Shown: piece by piece, positions 14,384 to 21,181 of the stretch
Layout of the letters: each line of letters opens with the position of its first letter
How positions within the stretch are numbered: the stretch's first letter is position 1
Assembly (NCBI GenBank): GCA_902476765.1
Contig: CABSEJ010000039.1
Coordinates: forward strand, 1-21,181
Source: an uncultured Blautia sp.
Lineage (GTDB): Bacteria > Bacillota > Clostridia > Lachnospirales > Lachnospiraceae
DNA length: 21,181 bases
Direction of reading: 5' to 3'
Notes under the pieces: generated by a model
The model's database searches: none
Told to the model about the DNA's origin: nothing
What the model saw: the letters and a program-made list of their open reading frames with translations, nothing else
Position numbers and translations under genes: made by a program

Positions 14384-16456
14384 TTAAAGTTCCGCATTGG
14401 GCTCGCAGCAGGCGCAGTCCGGCTCCAATTCAAAGGAAATATCGTCAAAGAATACGGCGTCATCCTTTCCCAAAGCACCGGGAATAATGGAAAAGGTATT
14501 GGAAATTCCATCCTGGGCGTCTGCAAAGGGCAGCTTAGATACAGAGCTGAGAGAGGCCACAGCCCCATGGCTGTCTCTGTGGTGCATGGGATTAGCTCCG
14601 GGTGCAAAGGCTTCCCCTGCCTTTCTTCCGTCCGGGGTGGAGCCGGTTGCTTTTCCATAGACCACGTTTGAGGTAATGGTCAGAATGGAAGTAGTGGGAA
14701 TTCCTCCCCGGTAGGTGTGGTTGCCTTTTACATACTGCATAAATTGATGGACTATATCATAGGCAATGGAGTCCGCTCTGTCGTCATCGTTTCCATATTT
14801 AGGGAAATCTCCTTCCACCTGGTAGTCTACAGCAATTCCGTTTTCATCCCGAATGGCTTTTACTTTAGCATATTTAATAGCAGAAAGGGAATCTGCCACC
14901 ACAGAGAGACCGGCGATTCCGGTGGCAAACCAGCGGGTCACCTTTTTATCGTGAAGAGCCATCTGGATTCTCTCATAGCAGTATTTATCGTGCATATAGT
15001 GGATGATATTCAGGGTATTTACATAAACCTGGGCCAGCCATTTCATCATGTCCTGGAAGCGATCCATAACCTCTTCATAGTCCAGATACTCCGCTGTAAT
15101 GGGACGATATTTTGGACCCACCTGTTTCTTGGAAATTTCATCCACTCCTCCGTTGATAGCATAGAGCAGGCACTTAGCCAGGTTGGCTCTTGCTCCGAAA
15201 AACTGCATTTCTTTGCCCACCCGCATAGAGGAAACGCAGCAGGCAATGGCGTAGTCATCTCCGTGGGTTACCCGCATCAGGTCATCGTTTTCATACTGAA
15301 TGGAAGAAGAGGCGATGGAGGTTTTGGCGCAGAACCGTTTAAAGTTCCCGGGCAGACGCACAGACCAGAGGACTGTCAGATTAGGCTCCGGGGAAGTGCC
15401 CAGATTCTCCAGGGTATGCAGGTAACGGAATGACATTTTTGTAACCATATGGCGGCCGTCAATACCCATACCTCCAATGGATTCTGTTACCCAGGTAGGG
15501 TCTCCGGAAAATAAGGCATTATATTCCGGCGTCCTGGCAAACTTCACCAGCCGCAGCTTCATGATAAAGTGGTCTACAAATTCCTGAATCTGTTCCTCTG
15601 TAAAAGTATGATTTTTCAAATCCCTTTCTGCATAAATATCCAGAAAAGTTGAAGTACGGCCCAGGGACATAGCGGCGCCGTTTTGCTCCTTAATGGCTGC
15701 CAGATAGCCGAAATACAGCCACTGGATAGCCTCCTGCACATTAGAGGCGGGACGGGAAATATCAAAACCGTAAATCTGCCCCAGCTCCTTTAATTCTTTC
15801 AAAGCCTTTATTTGCTCGGAAAGCTCCTCTCTTTCTCTGGTAACGTCAGAATACATAATGGTTCTGGTAGAATCCTTCTGGTTCTGTTTGTCCTCTATGA
15901 GACGGTCTACACCGTAGAGGGCTACCCGGCGGTAATCCCCGATAATCCTGCCCCTGCCATAGGCGTCAGGAAGTCCTGTAATAATATGGCTGGAGCGGCA
16001 GGCCCGCATTTCCGGAGTGTAGGCGTCAAAAACACCTTCGTTATGGGTTTTTCTGTGCTTGGTGAAAAATTCTACGATTTCCGGGGCTACCTGATAGCCG
16101 TTATCCTGGCAGGCCTTTACGGCCATGCGGATACCGCCGTAGGGCTGAAGAGAGCGCTTAAAAGGCTTGTCGGTCTGAAACCCTACAATCCGCTCTTTCT
16201 CCTTGTTTAAATATCCCGGTCCGTGAGAGGTAATGGAGGATATGATTTTCGTATCCATATCCAGCACTCCGCCCTTTTTCCTTTCTTCCTCCGACAGCTC
16301 CATAACCTGAGCCCAAAGCTCTTTTGTATCCCCGGTGGGGCCGGCCAGAAAGTCTTCTGTTCCATCGTAAGGGGTATAATTCTTCTGGATAAAATCTCTT
16401 ACATTTATCTCCTTCTCCCAAATACCGCCCTGAAAGTCTTCCCACTCTTTCTTCAT
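14384..16456 (-). CDS. pflB: Pyruvate formate-lyase, catalytic part without the glycyl domain
   Basis: A 690-residue catalytic part of formate C-acetyltransferase, which turns pyruvate and CoA into acetyl-CoA and formate. It begins like typical enzymes (MKKEWEDFQGG, then INVRDFIQKNYTPYDG) and has the catalytic Cys406-Cys407 pair (DDYAIACCVSSM), equivalent to Cys418-Cys419 of the E. coli enzyme. Strong similarity runs to ALGKDD. E. coli PflB (about 760 residues) continues there into the glycyl-radical domain; here about 20 unrelated residues follow, ending in an acidic tail with a CACC cluster, then a stop. The missing domain is encoded by the next gene. AGGAGG lies upstream of the ATG and a strong promoter at 16514-16542. 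Length and conserved pieces suggest a functional split enzyme. Confidence 0.93.
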   Translation of the reverse strand: MKKEWEDFQGGIWEKEINVRDFIQKNYTPYDGTEDFLAGPTGDTKELWAQVMELSEEERKKGGVLDMDTKIISSITSHGPGYLNKEKERIVGFQTDKPFKRSLQPYGGIRMAVKACQDNGYQVAPEIVEFFTKHRKTHNEGVFDAYTPEMRACRSSHIITGLPDAYGRGRIIGDYRRVALYGVDRLIEDKQNQKDSTRTIMYSDVTREREELSEQIKALKELKELGQIYGFDISRPASNVQEAIQWLYFGYLAAIKEQNGAAMSLGRTSTFLDIYAERDLKNHTFTEEQIQEFVDHFIMKLRLVKFARTPEYNALFSGDPTWVTESIGGMGIDGRHMVTKMSFRYLHTLENLGTSPEPNLTVLWSVRLPGNFKRFCAKTSIASSSIQYENDDLMRVTHGDDYAIACCVSSMRVGKEMQFFGARANLAKCLLYAINGGVDEISKKQVGPKYRPITAEYLDYEEVMDRFQDMMKWLAQVYVNTLNIIHYMHDKYCYERIQMALHDKKVTRWFATGIAGLSVVADSLSAIKYAKVKAIRDENGIAVDYQVEGDFPKYGNDDDRADSIAYDIVHQFMQYVKGNHTYRGGIPTTSILTITSNVVYGKATGSTPDGRKAGEAFAPGANPMHHRDSHGAVASLSSVSKLPFADAQDGISNTFSIIPGALGKDDAVFFDDISFELEPDCACCEPNAEL

Positions 16457-16489
16457 ATATATTCCTCCTGTTGTCTATATATAGTGGTT

Positions 16490-16503
16490 AGTTATAAATA
16501 ACT
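16490..16503. promoter_or_regulatory. Palindrome just downstream of the pfl promoter
   Basis: AGTTAT and ATAACT (6-bp arms, two-base centre) form a perfect palindrome that lies about 10 bases past the -10 box, near the expected transcription start. This is a usual position for a repressor operator. It does not match the Rex consensus as I know it, so the binder is unknown. Confidence 0.45.
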
Positions 16504-16513
16504 TTGTGCTGAA

Positions 16514-16542
16514 ATTGTATAATATTTAACCGAATAAGTCAA
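16514..16542 (-). promoter_or_regulatory. pflB: Sigma-A-type promoter of the pfl operon
   Basis: On the minus strand, TTGACT (16537-16542) and TACAAT (16514-16519) are separated by 17 bp, close to the vegetative consensus. It lies about 58 bp upstream of the pflB start. A half of a long inverted repeat falls inside the spacer (TTTAACCGAA at 16525-16534, with its partner TTCGGTTAAA at 16572-16581 further upstream). Confidence 0.8.
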
Positions 16543-16581
16543 GATTTCGCTGTGTACATAATTCCGTACATTTCGGTTAAA
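16525..16581. promoter_or_regulatory. Inverted repeats overlapping and upstream of the pfl promoter
   Basis: A 10-bp inverted repeat has arms at 16525-16534 (TTTAACCGAA) and 16572-16581 (TTCGGTTAAA), 37 bp apart. Between them lies a second inverted repeat, TGTAC (16553-16557) and GTACA (16566-16570). One arm is within the promoter spacer, so a bound protein would interfere with polymerase, perhaps by looping or cooperative binding. The regulator is unknown. Confidence 0.45.
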
Positions 16582-16667
16582 AGGCTTTCCTTTGAAATAG
16601 TATTTCTTTTTATCCGGGAAATATGCTTTGTCTGATAGCGGCAGCCTGAATAAATTCCGGAGAAAGC

Positions 16668-16708
16668 AAAAACCGGCAATCCGTTGTACATGACAAACGG
16701 ACTGCCGG
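16668..16708 (-). terminator. Rho-independent terminator after the YesL-family gene
   Basis: A 13-bp stem with arms 16673-16685 and 16696-16708, nearly perfectly complementary with one wobble pair (CCGGCAGTCCGTT on the minus strand pairing with AACGGATTGCCGG). It is followed on that strand by a T-run (16668-16672). It lies 35 bp past the stop of the YesL-family gene and ends that two-gene operon before the pfl promoter region. Confidence 0.88.
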
Positions 16709-16742
16709 CTGAGTAAGCCTTGCAGAATGTGCTTGTATTTTT

Positions 16743-17432
16743 CTACTTGCTGTTTTCCTGGGGCTGCTGAGGTACTTCCGAAATCTGTAAATCCTGAGCT
16801 TCCTCCTCATGAGGCTCGTACTTAGCAAAAACCTTGCGGAAAATATAGGAATTCAAGAAGGCTATTAAAGAGAAGCCGAATAAAATCCATATCATACTTC
16901 CATAAACCAAAGTGTAGGAGGTCAGGAATGTGATAAACACCATAGCCACTGGAAAAACTGCCATAAGTATGGTCCAGGGGAGATTTAAAATAGCTATCAG
17001 CATAGAGTTTTTGAAAATATTTTTCATGGTATTTTCGAATCTTGCCAGATAGGGGAAGATGTAGGTGAAGAGCATAACATATAAAATCATAATTGCCCCT
17101 ATCAATACCTGGAAAATACTGCGCATATTTTCGGGAAGAATATAGGCGGCCCGGTAATCCATATACATGAAAATACCGAAGGCTGCTACAATCAACCAGA
17201 TTATAGTAGCCTGTTTAAAGTTGTCTTTAAAGCCCTTAAAAAAACCTTTGGCAATATAGGACTCTTCCCCCTTCACCATTTTTAAAGTTACAGAAAACAG
17301 AGCAGTAATAGAAGCTCCGGCGGTGATGACAGGGATACAACATACAATACAAAGAAGATTTAAAATAATCAAATCACATAATCTGGACAAAAACCGCATA
17401 ACCGGGCTGTCCATGTTAAAAAAACCTCTCAT
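16743..17432 (-). CDS. YesL-family (DUF624) membrane protein
   Basis: A 229-residue membrane protein of the YesL/DUF624 family, common in Firmicutes and of unclear function, sometimes near carbohydrate genes. About five hydrophobic helices are visible, starting with LCDLIILNLLCIVCCIPVIT (about 17-36), which carries the family's conserved CIP[VI]ITAGAS motif, and a motif GFFKGFKDNFKQA follows. The start is placed at ATG 17432 with AGGAAAGG about 10 bases upstream; the frame extends to a TTG at 17441 but that leaves almost no spacing. The gene begins 17 bp after the CNNM-type gene and is followed by a strong terminator, so the two are co-transcribed. The charged C-terminal tail is cytoplasmic or exposed. 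Confidence 0.85.
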   Translation of the reverse strand: MRGFFNMDSPVMRFLSRLCDLIILNLLCIVCCIPVITAGASITALFSVTLKMVKGEESYIAKGFFKGFKDNFKQATIIWLIVAAFGIFMYMDYRAAYILPENMRSIFQVLIGAIMILYVMLFTYIFPYLARFENTMKNIFKNSMLIAILNLPWTILMAVFPVAMVFITFLTSYTLVYGSMIWILFGFSLIAFLNSYIFRKVFAKYEPHEEEAQDLQISEVPQQPQENSK

Positions 17433-17449
17433 ATAATACAAGTCCTTTC

Positions 17450-18733
17450 CTAGTTGTTTTCTATTTCATCCGTTGTTTCCGGAGCCGGAAGGTAAATATG
17501 TACATTTTCGATTCGGTTCCGCTCCACCTTATCTACTACCAGGCGGACGCCGGACTGGGTTACAACCTCTTCCCCGGCCTTGGGAAAACGGTCAAGCTGC
17601 TCAATAATATAGCCGCCAATGGAATCATAATCCTCAGACGCTATATTCAGGTGAAGGATGTCGTCTAAATCATCCAGACGGGCAGAACCTAAAGCAGTAT
17701 ATTCTTTCTCAGGGATGATTTCCGTCAAATCCTCCTCCTCAGAATCATCATATTCGTCATGAATGTCGCCTACAATTTCTTCAACCAAATCTTCCAGAGT
17801 AACAATTCCTGAAGTGGCTCCATACTCATCCAGAACAATAGCAAAGGATACGGAATTCTCTTTCATATCCATGAGAAGCTCGGAGGTCTTTTTATATTCA
17901 TAGGTAAAATAAGCTTCACGCAGGATTTTTCTCAGGGAGAAATCCTCTTTCTGTGTAAGCAGCAGGTCTTTCACATTGACAATACCGATGATGTGGTCCG
18001 TGCTGTCCTCATACACAGGAAAACGAGTATGCTTTTCATCCCGGAACATAGCTACCAAGTCCTCATAGCTGCTGTTTACGTCCACAAAGGAGACATCAAT
18101 TCTGGGAATCATTACATCCTGGGCTCTGGAATCATCGAAATCAAACACATTATAAATCATCTGACGTTCCTCGGTTTTGATGACACCTTCTTCATGGCCC
18201 ACGTTTACCAGAGTGCGTAACTCATGTTCAGTAATGGTATTGCTCTTGGCTTTAGGGTCTACCCTCAGAAGGGCCAGGACACCCCAGGAAAGATGATTCA
18301 TAAGGAAAATCACAGGGGTCAGCACAATCATCAAAACACGAATGACTTTTGCATAAGCCAGTGCAATAGACTCAGCATGTACTGTGGCCAGAGTCTTGGG
18401 TGTGATTTCTCCGAAGATTAAGACCAGGAGGGTAATAATACCGGTGCTGATACTGACTGCCGCATTGCCGAAAAGCCTCATGGTAAGAGTAGTGGCAAGG
18501 GAGGATGCGCTGAGATTTACAATATTGTTGCCAATCAGTATGGTGCTCAGAAGCTTGCCGGAGTCCTCAATGACCTTTAACAGGGTCTTGGCTCGGGAAT
18601 CACCTTGTTCGGCTAGAGTCTGAATACGAATTTTGTTGGCAGTTGTCATGGAAGTTTCCGCTGATGAAAAAAATGCCGAAAGGCAGATGAGAATAATCAG
18701 GACGAGAAACTGTATGGCATCACTGGAATCCAA
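17450..18733 (-). CDS. CNNM/CorC-type CBS-domain membrane transporter
   Basis: A 427-residue protein of the family often annotated as hemolysin-like, whose characterised members support Mg2+ export or resistance (CNNM, MpfA, CorB/C). An N-terminal DUF21 membrane domain (about 1-180) has FFSSAETSMTTANKIR and FGEITPKTLA. Two CBS domains follow (about 200-325, VMIPRIDVSFVD and FAIVLDEYGATSGIVTLEDL), then a CorC_HlyC C-terminal domain (about 345-420, SIGGYIIEQLDRFPKAGE). The start is placed at TTG 18733, nine bases after AAAAGGAG; a TTG three codons earlier abuts that ribosome site. It has its own promoter at 18784-18812. The substrate is inferred from the family. Confidence 0.9.
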   Translation of the reverse strand: MDSSDAIQFLVLIILICLSAFFSSAETSMTTANKIRIQTLAEQGDSRAKTLLKVIEDSGKLLSTILIGNNIVNLSASSLATTLTMRLFGNAAVSISTGIITLLVLIFGEITPKTLATVHAESIALAYAKVIRVLMIVLTPVIFLMNHLSWGVLALLRVDPKAKSNTITEHELRTLVNVGHEEGVIKTEERQMIYNVFDFDDSRAQDVMIPRIDVSFVDVNSSYEDLVAMFRDEKHTRFPVYEDSTDHIIGIVNVKDLLLTQKEDFSLRKILREAYFTYEYKKTSELLMDMKENSVSFAIVLDEYGATSGIVTLEDLVEEIVGDIHDEYDDSEEEDLTEIIPEKEYTALGSARLDDLDDILHLNIASEDYDSIGGYIIEQLDRFPKAGEEVVTQSGVRLVVDKVERNRIENVHIYLPAPETTDEIENN

Positions 18734-18783
18734 TAACTTCAACTCCTTTTTATTATAGATTACAGCCGCAGCTGCTACAGAAT

Positions 18784-18812
18784 AATATACATGATTTTAT
18801 CAGGGAATGCAA
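18784..18812 (-). promoter_or_regulatory. Promoter of the CNNM-YesL operon
   Basis: On the minus strand TTGCAT (18807-18812) and TATATT (18784-18789) are separated by 17 bp. It lies about 50 bp upstream of the chosen start of the CNNM-type gene and reads away from the surface protein promoter 34 bp further along. Confidence 0.7.
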
Positions 18813-18845
18813 CAAAAGGGGACGAAAAAAGTTCATTTTAGGGGG

Positions 18846-18874
18846 TGTCGAAAAAAGAAAAATTGTGGTATACT
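18846..18874 (+). promoter_or_regulatory. Promoter of the surface protein gene
   Basis: TGTCGA (18846-18851) and TATACT (18869-18874), 17 bp apart. The -10 is good and the -35 weak. It lies 60 bp upstream of the ATG at 18934 and is divergent from the CNNM operon promoter. An upstream GTG in frame at 18865 overlaps this promoter, so it is not the start. Confidence 0.6.
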
Positions 18875-18933
18875 TATTCAGAATGAAATTTAAACATATG
18901 CAATCAGGTGGTTTCAGAAGGGAATGTTTTTTA

Positions 18934-21114
18934 ATGAATAGGAATAGGAAAAATTTACATAAAGTGAAAGCCAATGTATTGGGACTTACGCTGGCTTCTG
19001 TGATGGCTGTGGGAACTGCAGGGGAAGCCATGGCACCATCGTTGGTTTATGCAGCGGACAGCAGTGTACAGGCCGACACCGGAAAAACAGCCGGAACCAT
19101 ATACTTAAACGGAACTTTAGGAGCTGAGGCGGATAAGCAGGACGGAAGCAGCAAGGATAAAGCCGTGGCCTCTCTGGATAAAGCCCTTGCACTTGCCGGA
19201 AGCGGCGGTACGGTGCTGGTCTGCGGACAGATAACCGTCAGCAGTGAAAAAAGTTTGACAATTCCCGGAGGAGTACAGATTAAAAAGGCAGAGGGTTATA
19301 CTGGTTCTATCATAAAGATTACCGGAAAAGGTAAGCTTACGGTTACGGGCAGCGGCCTGCAGGCATCCGATGTGGATACCACAGGAGCAGACGCCGGAAG
19401 TAATGCTTTTACCCAAACTTCTAAGCCTTCCGGCACAGAGGATACCTCTAAGACACAGGACAGTAAGGAGCCGGCAGCTACACCTGCTCCAGAACAGAGT
19501 AATGCTTCCAATACTAATGAAAACAATACAAATAATACAAATAAGTCAGAGGTTTCTGCCCCAGATACAGGAAGTACAGATAAAACTGAAGAAAATACAA
19601 AGGAACCGGAAAAGACAGAACCCCCTGTTCAGAAACAGCAGGGCACTGTGGTAATACCAGATTCTGTAACGCTGAAAAGCCAGGATCAGTGGAAGAAATT
19701 TGATTTTGCACAGGCTGGTTTTCAGGGAGAAGGAACTTTTGCCTGGGAGTCCCAGAGCGGACCGGCGACCTATGAAAGCCAAATGAAAGTTATTTTTACC
19801 CCAAAGGATACCCAAAACCTGGATTATTCCCAGACAGAGGGATGGGATGAAAATACCAAGACCGTAAGCAGGGTTGTGAAAGTAACGGCGGAATCTTTAA
19901 AAACTCCGGACAAAGAACAGGCTTCGGAGAATCCCGATGACAAAAATGGAGCCGGAAAGGGCCAGACGGATAAAGATAATAGCGAAAATAAGGGCTCTGA
20001 AACAGTAGGAAACGGTAATGAGTCCGGCAACACGGCAGATGCAGATAAAAATACAACAGACAAAGACGAGACAGATAAAGACAGCCATAAGGATGAAAAT
20101 ACAGACAACGTAAATACAGATAAAGAAGATACAGACGACGCAAATACAGACAAAGAAGATATTAAAGAAGACAAGGAAAACCAGGATTCAGAGGAAGAAC
20201 AGGAAGACCAGGACTCTCAGGAGGATGAGGGTAAACCGGAGGATGCCGGAGATTCTTCCGAAACAACAGAAAAAGAAAACCAATCCGGAAATAAAAGCCA
20301 GGAAGCTGACCAGGAACAGCCGGAAGCTACCCAGGGGAAAACCGGAGAGGAGGCTACAGAGCTTCCACAGGATATTATTCCGGTGGGAAGCCTGTTGGAT
20401 GAAGTTACGGGAATCCGGGTGTCAGGAGACTTTATTCCCTTCTATGTGGATTTGCAGGTAAGCTATAACGACCAGTTAAGCCAGCTTCCTGAGGCAGGTA
20501 TTGGCGATATTCTCTCTGCCTATGAAATCTGCCTTTGGGATTTAAAGGAAGATGCAGAATACCAGGTTCCGGAGGGAAAGAAAGTAAAGGTGATGATTCC
20601 TCTTCCGGAAAATGCAGAGGCTTTCTCTCAGCTTTCTGTGGCTCATTATCTGGCCAGCCAGCAGTATGAATATTTTGTACTGGGAAATGAAGAGACTCCC
20701 GGAAATATGACGGTGGAAACCATTGACGGTATCCAGTACCTGACCTTTGAGACATCTTCTTTCAGTCCCTTTAACGTTGGCGGCAGCCAGCTGGTGGGAC
20801 CGGGAAGCCAGGATAAAACAAATACAGGTACATCTTCCGGCAGTCAGACAGGAAGCCAGTCCGGCAGCCAGCAAACAGGCACGGGAACTTCCCAGAACAA
20901 TAATTCCGCAGGACAGAGTACAGCAAAGCCCGGAACCAGCGGAACAAAGACCAGCGTGAACACAGGTACTGCGGTAAAGACTAATACCAAAACCAGGGTT
21001 ATCCGTACCGTGAAGACAGGAGATGAGTCCCCTGTGCTGGTATATGTGGCAGTAGGGGCAGCGGCAGTAGTGCTGGCCGTTCTGGCCTTCCTTATGGGCA
21101 AGAAAAGAAAATAG
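18934..21114 (+). CDS. Sortase-anchored mosaic surface protein
   Basis: A 726-residue secreted protein. A signal peptide (about 1-40, ending VYA-AD) is followed by a short stretch (about 45-150) with a pectin-lyase-like beginning (GTIYLNGTLG, then KAVASLDKALALAGSGGTVL). A Ser/Thr/Asn linker precedes a second small domain (about 239-320), a highly acidic Asp/Glu/Lys/Asn/Thr-rich linker (about 325-480), a third domain (about 481-622) and a Ser/Gly/Gln/Thr stalk. The C-terminus has VKTGD (693-697), a membrane helix (about 700-722) and KKRK, a sortase-type cell-wall signal variant of LPXTG. AAGGGA lies ten bases before the ATG. Wall anchoring is well supported; binding or enzyme activity is unknown, and no catalytic motif is seen. 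No sortase gene is nearby. Confidence 0.85.
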   Translation: MNRNRKNLHKVKANVLGLTLASVMAVGTAGEAMAPSLVYAADSSVQADTGKTAGTIYLNGTLGAEADKQDGSSKDKAVASLDKALALAGSGGTVLVCGQITVSSEKSLTIPGGVQIKKAEGYTGSIIKITGKGKLTVTGSGLQASDVDTTGADAGSNAFTQTSKPSGTEDTSKTQDSKEPAATPAPEQSNASNTNENNTNNTNKSEVSAPDTGSTDKTEENTKEPEKTEPPVQKQQGTVVIPDSVTLKSQDQWKKFDFAQAGFQGEGTFAWESQSGPATYESQMKVIFTPKDTQNLDYSQTEGWDENTKTVSRVVKVTAESLKTPDKEQASENPDDKNGAGKGQTDKDNSENKGSETVGNGNESGNTADADKNTTDKDETDKDSHKDENTDNVNTDKEDTDDANTDKEDIKEDKENQDSEEEQEDQDSQEDEGKPEDAGDSSETTEKENQSGNKSQEADQEQPEATQGKTGEEATELPQDIIPVGSLLDEVTGIRVSGDFIPFYVDLQVSYNDQLSQLPEAGIGDILSAYEICLWDLKEDAEYQVPEGKKVKVMIPLPENAEAFSQLSVAHYLASQQYEYFVLGNEETPGNMTVETIDGIQYLTFETSSFSPFNVGGSQLVGPGSQDKTNTGTSSGSQTGSQSGSQQTGTGTSQNNNSAGQSTAKPGTSGTKTSVNTGTAVKTNTKTRVIRTVKTGDESPVLVYVAVGAAAVVLAVLAFLMGKKRK
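19906..20370 (+). repeat. Acidic low-complexity linker repeats in the surface protein
   Basis: This part codes almost only Asp, Glu, Lys, Asn, Thr, Ser and Gln. Imperfect repeats are visible, such as NTDKEDTDDANTDKED near 20110-20160, whose DNA units are about 30 bp long and nearly identical. Such tracts are prone to length change by slippage and probably hold the outer domain away from the wall. Confidence 0.75.
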
Positions 21115-21134
21115 AGAATAATTCTAGAACAAAA

Positions 21135-21181
21135 GTGTGCTTCGCACACCCTTGCGATTCCATTTTCTTCCAAGAAGCACA
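21135..21181. repeat. Inverted repeat at the right edge
   Basis: GTGTGC-TTC-GCACAC forms a hairpin at 21135-21149, and TGTGCTTC (21136-21143) also pairs with GAAGCACA (21174-21181), the last bases of the window. It lies 20 bp past the surface protein stop. There is no T-run, so a terminator is not clear; it may be the left part of another intergenic repeat cut by the window end. Confidence 0.5.

Noticed and set aside
14717..15433. 238-codon plus-strand open frame
   Set aside because: It is wholly antisense to the well-conserved catalytic pyruvate formate-lyase gene and has no recognisable protein features or promoter.
18865..18933. GTG at 18865 as the start of the surface protein
   Set aside because: It lies in the -35/-10 spacer of the likely promoter; the ATG at 18934 has a ribosome site and is followed directly by a signal peptide.
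1..21181. CRISPR arrays, tRNA or rRNA genes, insertion sequences and phage genes
   Set aside because: No regularly spaced repeats, tRNA-like cloverleafs, rRNA stretches, transposases, integrases or phage structural proteins were seen.

Overview
The window looks like chromosomal DNA from a spore-forming, anaerobic, Gram-positive member of the Lachnospiraceae (Clostridia), possibly Blautia-like. The reasons are moderate GC content, strong AGGAGG ribosome binding sites with frequent GTG/TTG starts, dipicolinate synthase genes (spore core chemistry), pyruvate formate-lyase, and a sortase-type surface protein with a VKTGD signal. The genus is a guess; the family-level call is an inference from protein style.

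Left block (1-2400): a two-component system on the minus strand, an OmpR-type response regulator followed by a sensor kinase. A 162-bp hairpin-rich repeat lies between the two genes. A shortened second copy sits at the left edge, where it supplies the last codons and the stop of the kinase.

Central block (2400-13400): ten closely spaced or overlapping plus-strand genes, divergent from the regulator. In order they encode a large solute-binding lipoprotein with an extra N-terminal domain, two sugar-type ABC permeases, an HlyD/MFP adaptor, a MacB-like membrane protein, dipicolinate synthase A and B, asparagine synthetase, a small GNAT acetyltransferase and a YdcF-family protein. No ATPase gene is present. 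The divergent promoter region carries a matching pair of tandem operators, one per direction, so the regulator probably controls both itself and this operon. A terminator hairpin for the operon lies inside the 3' end of the convergent gene pflA.

Minus-strand fermentation block (13321-16581): pyruvate formate-lyase encoded as two proteins, a 690-residue catalytic part with the Cys-Cys pair and a separate 80-residue glycyl-radical domain, followed by the activating enzyme. A near-consensus promoter with three sets of inverted repeats precedes it.

Right block (16600-21181): a YesL/DUF624 membrane protein and a CNNM/CorC-type CBS transporter share a minus-strand operon with its own promoter and terminator. 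A plus-strand gene then encodes a mosaic, acidic, sortase-anchored surface protein. The window ends in a small inverted repeat.

The most interesting items are the regulator-transporter-dipicolinate operon, the split pyruvate formate-lyase, and the hairpin repeat with its 98-bp internal deletion.
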